Shown here: piece after piece, positions 56,739-64,000 of the stretch
Position numbering within the stretch: the first letter of the stretch is position 1
Layout: every line of letters starts with the position of its first letter
From: Larix kaempferi
Taxonomy: Eukaryota > Streptophyta > Pinopsida > Pinales > Pinaceae
Length of the DNA stretch: 64,000 bases
Assembly (NCBI GenBank): GCA_027924585.1
Contig: BSBM01000762.1
Coordinates: forward strand, 9,334,501 to 9,398,500
Reading direction: 5' to 3'
Notes under the pieces: model-generated
What the model was told of the DNA's origin: nothing
The model's database searches: none
The model's input: only the letters and a program-made list of their open reading frames with translations
Translations under genes and position numbers: made by a program

Positions 56739-58238
56739 CTAATCCCATAGGACCATAGTGGTGTCCGGAGGTGGTTCTTCTAATTCAGGGCTCGATTCCT
56801 CTAGAGGATCATCTTGATCTGGAATCTGTGAATCCAGCATTTGGTTCATGACTAAAATCATAGAGTTAATCCATTGTGGGAAGCTCTTCTTCGAATGCAG
56901 TTCTTGATGAAAGGTGCAGAAGTTTTCCATCCCTATTTCATTAAGGTTTAAAACAGGGGAAGTATTCATGGGTGGATGAGGTTGATCATTGTCTTCTCTT
57001 TTTTTGTAAAATGGCTTGAAAGGTTTCCTAGATGTACTAGCAGCCTTATCTTTCTCGAGATCTACAATTTTATTGGACAACTTCTGCATCATCTTAACTA
57101 CATTTTCCATGTCTGTTGATGACTCTTCTTTACCTCTAGTTAGCAGCAAGGTTTTTTTACAGGCTGCTGGTTTTGTTTCTGCATCTAAGGCATGTTTAGT
57201 AATGATATCTACTTTTTCTTCTACCTTTCTAGCTTCTTCGAAATTCTCTATCAGGGTTGTTTTCTTAGATCTTTTAACGAACATTGCTATGTGTCCTTCA
57301 AGAGCTGTTGTATAATATTCAACCAGAGACTCCTCTGTTGGTTTATTTGCTTCACTGAAATTATTTAAGAGTGTTGTGAACCTTTGGTTAAAGTCTTGAA
57401 CCTTTTATTTCTTTTCCATTCTCATGGACAATAGTTATTTCATGAGTGTAGCTACAGTTTTTTGGTTTCCATATTTATTTAAGAAACATTTTTCAAATTC
57501 ATCCCAGCTGGAGATCGAGCTAGGTTGTAGGCTAAAATACCAGGATGATACTTTTGGCTCAAATGTGTAAGGAAAAATCCTACAGACTACATCTTCATGT
57601 TGCACATCTAAAAGATTCAGAGCTAAATAAAAACTCTTGAGATGATCTTCGGCCGAAATGGCTTTCCCTGGGTTGAATTTAGGCAAGACTTTCTATGGAT
57701 TTTTGGGAAGATTATGGAATGGCCTAGCTAGATTCAAAGCTCCCCTTGCTCTCTAAGCAGGTACAGCCATGTCTCTATGTGGAGAATCTGGTCGAGAATT
57801 GTACGGTGAATTCAATGGAGTGTTCTTTGGAGTGATAAGTTCTCCAAGACTTTCTTGATTTGAAATATTTTCTGGGTTTTCAAGATCGACTTTGTTCAGG
57901 GGTTCTACTCTTTCTTCCAAGGTTTAATTCACAAGCTCTTCAAAATTTTACACAAGAATCGAATCACGAGTGTACTATCGCTCTTTTCTAGGAGAACTTT
58001 TCCTAGGGAGGAAATTTAACGCATTTAAACCACCTAGCTGTCTAACATAAGATTGTGTATGCCTACTCAAATATTCTATTTATGCATAAGGTGCAGCATA
58101 CAATGCTTCTTGAGGTTCAGAATAAAAAATGAGGTTTTCTTGGTTTGCTACTTCAAGATTTGGGTTGTCTGAAATTCCTTTTTTAAGTGGGTTTTCAGTA
58201 ACATTTTTTATAGTGGGAGATTTTCCTTTATCAGCCAT
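56739..58238 (-). pseudogene. E2 gag
   Basis: The start codon at 58238 (MADKGKSPTIKN) lies 11 bases after the primer site, as in E1. 57686-57435 is capsid (ISAEDHLKSFYLALNLLDVQ, CRIFPYTFEPKVSSWYFSLQ, WDEFEKCFLNKYGN). 57284-56739 is the C-terminal part with a charged coil and FCTFHQELHSKKSFPQW, in which the last Cys of the E1 cluster is Phe. Several stops at 57700-58100 and 57380-57420. Confidence 0.75.
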
Positions 58239-58249
58239 GCACTTTCAGG

Positions 58250-58266
58250 CCCTCCTTCTAGCGCCA
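58250..58266 (-). other. E2 primer binding site
   Basis: The minus strand reads TGGCGCTAGAAGGAGGG(CC), five to six bases inside the 5' LTR. One base differs from E1. Confidence 0.7.
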
Positions 58267-58976
58267 AAAACTATTGATGCCCTGAAGATCGTAGCATCAA
58301 GCAGAAAGGGATTCTTCCCGGTAGACTATCCCAATTAGATTGTCCACCGTTTGGTATGGGGAATCCGTTCGGTTAGTGGTTCCGGCAATCGTTGGGTTTG
58401 GAGATTTACTTTGATTATATCGGTTATGGCCCGATACACCATTCTTTTTGATTTTATAATTTGAAATGATATGCAAGTGCCTAAGCTAACTTAATCTAAA
58501 TGCAGAACTCGAAACAAATCTGTATCTAAAACTGAAATAAACCTAAACTATCCCTGCAAGGAGCAAATTATAGGTATGAGTAATGTGCTAGAAGAGGTAT
58601 CTAAAGATCAACAGATAGCCATTAAATCATAAAGATAGATCCATAGCAAGGAAGCAAGAGAAATTAGAAGATAGATTTTGATTCACATATAACACATTCC
58701 ATTACTCAAGTAGGAGAAAATTCATTTGCACAGGAAATAGTAAGATCATTCAATACAGAGAAATAATTCAAGACAGCAAAGAAAGATCTCACAGTAGAAT
58801 ATAAAGGTTACAGGAATAATCCAGCATGCATCCAATATCCATTTCCATGCAAAAGACGTCCTCTCTAGGCTCTTATTAGGTACATTTCTTTTTCTTGAAA
58901 CAAGTGCAAGATAGCTCGTACAAGTTCAGAAAATTCATTTCCCTGCCAAAAGTCCCTTACATTGTTTCCTAAACTT

Positions 58977-58988
58977 CTATTTATATCA
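58977..58988 (-). promoter_or_regulatory. TATA box of E2 5' LTR
   Basis: The minus strand reads TGATATAAATAG, about 710 bp upstream of the primer site. It should start genomic RNA toward gag at 58238. Confidence 0.55.
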
Positions 58989-59194
58989 TTACAAAATGCC
59001 TCTTGGGCTGCCACCTGACTCTTTACACATGTCCTCTACATATTTTTTCCTTTTAATAATCAAAATTGTGACCCTTTTCTTAAAACAGAAAATTCCTTAG
59101 AAAGAAAAGGACAACTGTCCAATGGTTCCATGCTTTAAACACAGGGAAACCAAAAAAGAAAAGAAAAAGGAACAACGCTGTAGGATCAGCGTGT

Positions 59195-62100
59195 TCATCC
59201 ATGGGAAGGCACTTCTGTTGGGAGAGAAGGACTTGGACTGGCTGCCACTATTGGTGCTGCTTTCTTTTCCTCCTCTACTACGTAACTGAACCAGATACCA
59301 GTGTCTCTGATAACCACATTTGCTAAGGAAGGGAGAAAGATCTTCTGGGAAGTCACATCTTTACCAAGTTTTGCTCCAATACCCTGAATTTCTGCAACTG
59401 CTGCTTGGTGGATTTCTTTAAGCAAATGACTATATATTGATGACAGCCCAATATAGTGATGGAGATCATCAATGGCTAAGATATCACTCTTCTTTACATA
59501 TTCTATTTGAATGCCCAACTCTTCCTTCAAGTCAGATAAACGTTGCTCTTTGCTTGGGAACTCATCGAGGAACTGAGGAAAACTCAACTTGCACTTATCA
59601 TGCACTTCATGGATTTTTCGGTAAAGACTGTTACTTTTATCCATTATTCCTTGGATCTTAGCCATTAGCTTAAGGCCACAGTTCCTGCAGAACTCCATAA
59701 GGGCTACATCTTCTTTAAAATCATCTTCAGACTTGAATGGGAGATGCTTGGGGAAATCAACCTTCCCTTCTCTCCATTCCATCTGGCTCAGGATGTTTGC
59801 TTTAACTCGAGTATATTTACCCTTAAGATTATTGGATTCTGCATTGACTTCTTTCAACCTAACTACCATGGCTTTGAGTTTGCACACTTCCTCAGTAATC
59901 AGCTCCTGTGTGGCGTGCATTTGTCTCAGAATGTTACAGGACAGCTCATGGAGGGAGACATATCTATTGCTCTGCTCTCTGCCTCCTCTAATTGCTCAAC
60001 CATTGTCTGCTTATCTGCTTGCAGATGAGAAACTCTAGCTTCCAAATCGTTCTTTTCTGCTTCTAAAACCATCATCTGGACTGCTAGGTGCTCCTTTTCT
60101 TCTTCTAACTGGCAATACTTATCTGACAATTCCTTATGCTCAACAGATAGATGATTATACTTATTCACTACAAGATCCCTGTAAGCCTGTTCATTAGCCA
60201 CAATATGTTGTAACATGCGAGCTCTTCTCTTTGTTGACTCAAATTCTCTAACCATATCGACCACATTGTCCTGTGTTTCTTTTGCTGCTTCCACCACGGT
60301 GGATGCCATGGCTATGGGAGCCTTATGTGTATTTTGCATCACTGTGGTGTCCCGCCGGGTAACAATATCTTCTTGGAAGAGTCTCTTTATCCTCTCTTCT
60401 GATTTCAAGACTATTGCCTTTCTCTTCTTATCATACACAAATTCATCCCATTGGGACACAGTATGCTCTTCTGATGGAGTGTAAGGGATGATTGGGAGGT
60501 CTATTACATTTATTTATGTTTCTATGGGTGGGGTCTGGACTACTTGAGACGTGCCTGTTCCCACATTTTGGGTGTCGGGAACACCTGCTTGAGATGTACC
60601 TGCCTCCACATTTTGAGTGCCGGGAACACCTGCTTGAGGTATGTCTGTCTCCATATCTTGGGTGCCGGAGCTGCCTGCCTAGGTATCTTCATCGTTCTTA
60701 AGTTCTTCTTTCACCTTTTGATCTTCTTCAACCTTACGCCTTCTTTCTTCTTCTTCAGCTTGCTGCTGATTTTCACTTTCTTCCATCTGCTTTGCATCTT
60801 CATCTTCTTTCTGCAGCCTTGCATCTTCTGCTTTTTGTTGTAGCCTGGCTTCCTCAGCTTCTCTCTGCAATCTTGCATCCTTAGCTTCTTTCTGCAGCCT
60901 TGCTTCCTCTTTCAATCTTTGCTTTTCGTGGGCTAGGGCATCAGCTGCCTCTTTCTCTTTCTACAAACCGAATTTTCGGGCTGGGGCAGAGCTAGAGCTT
61001 GCTCCACTGCCTTGGCGACAAATCTGCAACTCAGTCATGTTGCTGATGCCTCTTAACACCTCTTCCTTGGCATCATAGTAATGAGCATATTGAAAATGAG
61101 CATAAATTTCTTTGCAATGCTCAGCAACCTTCCCCTGCCTATCCTTTCTATGGAAGATCATTTCACCAAACTAGAAAGATTTCAGCTCTTGAACAAATTC
61201 CTCAGCTGATGCAACCCCTGAGAATTTGTAGGCTCCTATACAGAAGGGAAAAGGAGGGAAAGAGGCCTTATGTTGCTTGTTAAGCACCCCTCCTATTCCA
61301 TCAAGGAAAATTTGTCTAATTGTTTCCTTGAGGACTACATAATCAGTAGTGTATTTTGGCAAAATGTATGGCGCTTTGGTCCCTCTAAACATCCTAATGT
61401 AGGTGCCCTGCTCTGAGAAATAAAAATCTCCATAGTTTTCCAGGACCTCCATGGCATTTTCTGATAGACAGTTGGGTTCTTCCTTGAATATCTGCTCATA
61501 TAGAGGCGTGATGAACTCTTCACAGATGAGCTTGTAGCTTGCTCTGTAATTTTGAGCCCACATTATTTTATAAGCAGTGGAGACCGGGGTGTTGGCTTTA
61601 TCCCATGTGCAACCTAGGCTGGGGAAAGATAGTTTGGCCAAAATACAGTCAATGAGATAAGAAGACATGTAAAATTCTGACTCTTTTAAGGCCAGACCTT
61701 CTCTTGCAGTAGCCACTGTGGATGCCAAACTGTCCAAAAGGATAGTGTCCCAGTCAAACACAGTCCCTTTCAATGCCACAAAGTGGATGATGAGGGCCCA
61801 CTGTATCCTATATACAGTGCCATCTGGCATGCCGAAAATTCTGCATAGCATCAGGGCGATTAACCTAAAAGGAGGTCTTAGGTTCTGAACATCATATTCA
61901 TCATTACCTCTCTTTCTCAAGTGCTTCCTGTGACCAATAATTTTTTGGCCATCTCAATATTGTTCATCTTTCCCAACCATTCATCACTTAGAGCTTGCTG
62001 GAGATGTGAGAATTTGTAGGCTGCAACAATATATGCTGGATGAAATGAAGCGAAAGGCTCTCCCCTGCTGTCATGTAATACTCTTGTCTCTGGGTTGGCA

Positions 62101-62378
62101 TGTTCCAGTATCCACCCGATCACTTACGAGCATGGGAACAATTTAGTGTGGGTAGAAGCCCAGGTTATGCCGGAAGTTCTGATGTTGAGGTAGATTTGTT
62201 CTTCTTCCAATAATACATCTGGGATATCCTGGTCTCTGATCATCCTGTAAACATCTCCCCAATGGACCTCGGGAGGAATGGCGATGGTACACTTAGTATC
62301 TTGGAACATAGTTTTAGTCCTTAGCTTCACTGGCTCTGGTTCCATCACTTTAGCTTTCTTTCTACCACCTTTTGGCAT
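59195..62378 (-). pseudogene. ORFX copy D: complete but frameshifted
   Basis: The only copy with nothing inserted: 3,184 bp from ATG 62378 (MPKGGRKKAKVMEPEPVKL) to stop at 59195-59197. Pieces: 62378-62124 and 62123-61917 (WGDVYRMIRDQ, IGWILEHANPETR, ALSDEWLGKM), 61920-61171 (249 residues: QNLRPPFRLIALMLCRIFGM, APYILPKYTTDYVVLKETIR, FPPFPFCIGAYKFSGVAS), 61161-60961 (HYYDAKEEVLRGISNMTELQ), 60915-60679 (EARLQ-type coil), 60459-59926 (coiled coil, VTRRDTTVMQNTHKAPIAM), 59920-59195 (open C-terminal domain). About six breaks overall. No membrane helix, zinc knuckle or retroviral motif is seen. Basic N-terminus, globular half, then coils resemble a structural or chromatin-associated protein only in a general way. 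Confidence 0.6.
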
Positions 62379-63310
62379 CCTGGCTTATCCCTGCTAGCAA
62401 CCAAATGTGAATCAATATAAAAAATTGCAACATGTTATGAGAGTGTAACAAAGAGAAGGAAAAATTCAACATGCTAATGAGAAATATAGACAAATTATGA
62501 AGCTGCATGCTAGGGAAGCAATAATAGATCACTCCAAAAAAAAGAAATATGGTTATGAGACTTGATTATTCTAGGGAGACAATGTCTAGTCAGGAGCTTT
62601 TGGAATGCTTCTGAAAAGGTAGGCATATGACGTGGAAACAACCTACTTCCCACCTAGCCCTTGGAGAGAAGGTATCCTTCATTGTTGCACTTCTAATGGT
62701 CAATGGCGAGTCAGCCTGGATTGGAAAAAACCTTATGAATAAACAATGAAACGAGGGACTGTCCTCCACATTCATTAACTGAGCCTAAAAGGTGAGTGGT
62801 TGAATATCTCAGACAACCACAACTGCCATTAATAACACTTAGGAAACGGTGTGTGGCCGGTATGAGGTTTGAATTAGGATAAGAAAACGATGGGAATGCG
62901 GTCAGTGAAAAATTTTGATGGTCATGGCTACGGCTTTCAGCTGGTAAGAATGAGGAACCTAAGGGGTCACGGCGGCCGTAATAAACCAAAAAAATGACCT
63001 ACGCTACCAATGCCTATCAGCCACGTTATAAACGGGAAAACCCAAAATGTAATTTGACGTGGAGATAAAACAAAGATGGCTGTCAAAAATCCTACCTGGA
63101 GATGAGACAGTAGTTGAGTGAGGTGGACGTGGTCGTGGATGCGCTGAGCTGGAGCTAGCCGACGCGGTCTTCCTAACGATGTTATTTGAACGATAAGCAA
63201 ACAATGAAATTAACGAAACCCCCACCGTCCTTATAAAAGGGTAGGAACGTGCGGTGTTTAAACGGGTTGGTTGTGTCATTAAAATGGTGTATTAATGCCC
63301 TGTACAGTGC
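62379..63310 (-). other. U3 spacer upstream of ORFX copy D
   Basis: Near-copy of 52509-53460. Contains the conserved plus-strand TATAAAAGG near 63231. No gene supported. Confidence 0.45.
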
Positions 63311-63314
63311 GGTC

Positions 63315-63865
63315 ATTTCAAGCCATCTCGACATTTAAATGCGACCGTCGGTTGCGGGTGGGACTTACGAGCTTCGTCCACAATTGCGGAACAATAATGT
63401 GAATGCTCTCGCAGTTTTGAGAGAGTCTTTTGAATTTCTTTCCACGATTTCGAGAGAGACATGCAAATTGCTTCCGTAATTGCGGAACAATATCGTGAGT
63501 GATTCCGCAGTTTCGGAAGGGTTTCGTGAATGCTCCCGTAGCTTCGGAAGGTTTTCGTGAATGCTCCACAGCTTCGGAAGGGTCTCGTGAATGGCTTCCG
63601 TAGTTTCGGAAGAGGAACTTGAACGCTTCCGCAGTTTCTGGAGAGATTCGGCAATGCTTCCGCCGTTTTGGGAGACTTTCGTGAATGCTTTTGCCATTTT
63701 GGGAAAGTTTCATGAATGCTTCTGCAGTTGTGCAAGAGAAACTTAAGTTTTTTTCCAAAAGCTTTCTGCAGTTTCGGGAGGTAATCGTGAATGCTTCCGC
63801 CGTTTCGGGAGAATTTCGTGAATGGCTCCCGCAATTTCGGGAGACTATCATGAATTTTAACTTAC
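63315..63865 (-). repeat. 31-bp tandem dyad repeats in U3 of E2 5' LTR
   Basis: Same array as 53465-53990, about 17 units, for example CTTCCGCAGTTTCTGGAGAG then ATTCGGCAATG. The last 100 bp before the window end are the A-rich and GGGGGCCCC parts of the LTR 5' end. Confidence 0.85.
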
Positions 63866-64000
63866 TTCAATTTTTCAAAGCAGAATCTTCAGTTGAAAAC
63901 AAAAACTAAGTCAAAAAGAAAGGAGAATTAACCTCTTTAGGCAGTCTTTCTAGAAAAAATAAAAGGAGGGGGCCCCAATATGCACATAATTTTTTTGGGG

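Larger units (their letters stand above)
39001..64000 (-). mobile_element. E2: second giant-LTR Tat-like element, internally deleted
   Basis: Same family as E1 but another subfamily. 3' LTR 39001-54162 (with E5 nested), interior 54163-58271 (4.1 kb against 7.1 kb in E1), 5' LTR 58272 to beyond 64000. It is inserted in ORFX copy B of E1; the left flank is ccatcc at 38995-39000. The interior keeps gag and integrase but lacks protease, extra RNase H, RT and most of RNase H, so this copy cannot move by itself. Net length would be about 15.6 kb. Confidence 0.7.
58272..64000 (-). repeat. E2 5' LTR, all but about the last 23 bp
   Basis: Starts TATTGATGCC (TG tip mutated) next to the primer site and contains every part of the 3' LTR in the same order: R-U5 58272-59194 with TATA at 58977, ORFX copy D, U3 spacer 62379-63310, 31-bp array and the AAAGGAGGGGGCCCC block at 63961-63980. 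The window ends at sequence equal to about 54140 of the other LTR. Confidence 0.7.

Noticed and set aside
7713-59194. Tandem elements sharing short (about 0.9 kb) LTRs, with ORFX between pol and LTR
   Set aside because: Kept only as the alternative. It needs two independent tandem arrays, while the giant-LTR model needs only ordinary nested insertions and explains the equal LTR lengths and TGTTG/CAACA ends. It cannot be fully excluded without sequence to the right.
1-64000. Host genes, tRNA or rRNA genes, CRISPR arrays
   Set aside because: None seen. All recognisable coding sequence belongs to retroelements; the regular repeats are LTR or leader minisatellites without unique spacers.

Overview
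This window looks like intergenic DNA from a large, repeat-rich plant genome. Everything recognisable is LTR retrotransposon, and the plant signs are OTA-type (Ogre/Tat/Athila) and chromodomain Ty3/gypsy elements, a Ty1/copia element, and plant-type primer sites (initiator tRNA-Met TGGTATCAGAGC; an Athila-type site matching the tRNA-Asp 3' end). I see no host gene, rRNA, tRNA gene or CRISPR array. The species cannot be named from this sequence.

Layout. (1) 1-5864: 5' half of a minus-strand Athila-like element (E0), inserted in the integrase of an older Ty3/gypsy remnant (E00, 5865-7712). (2) From 7713: a Tat-like minus-strand element (E1), also inserted in E00, with unusually long LTRs. Its 3' LTR (7713-28823) holds two nested elements: an intact, very young Copia (E3, 9874-16073, plus strand, TSD CTGAG) and a non-autonomous gag-protease element without reverse transcriptase (E4, 19537-28804, minus, TSD GGGGG). 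E1's internal region is 28824-35909 (gag, protease, an extra RNase H, RT, RNase H, integrase on minus). Its 5' LTR starts at 35910 and is cut at 39000. (3) From 39001: a second element of the same kind (E2), inserted into E1's 5' LTR. E2's 3' LTR is 39001-54162 and contains a chromovirus (E5, 41632-51027, minus, TSD CTTGC). E2's internal region (54163-58271) has lost protease to RNase H. Its 5' LTR starts at 58272 and runs past the window end.

The most unusual feature is the E1/E2 family. With nested insertions removed, each LTR is about 5.6-5.8 kb. Inside its U3, in sense with gag-pol, each LTR carries a reading frame of about 3.18 kb (called ORFX here) for an unrecognised protein of about 1,060 residues: a conserved globular N-terminal half, then coiled coil. 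Four copies are visible, in two diverged subfamilies with nearly the same net length. Next to ORFX, every LTR whose U3 is visible has an array of 31-bp repeats with inner dyads; the fourth LTR (E1 5') is cut before that point. The alternative reading, short LTRs plus tandem elements sharing LTRs, needs more events, and the sequence just right of the window would decide between them.

How the parts work together: gag-pol of E1/E2 would supply capsid, protease, RT/RNase H and integrase. A TATA box about 700 bp from the LTR 3' end would start genomic RNA, so ORFX would travel in the 3' copy of U3, as U3 genes do in some retroviruses. Every Ty3/gypsy copy here is broken; only the Copia element appears potentially active.
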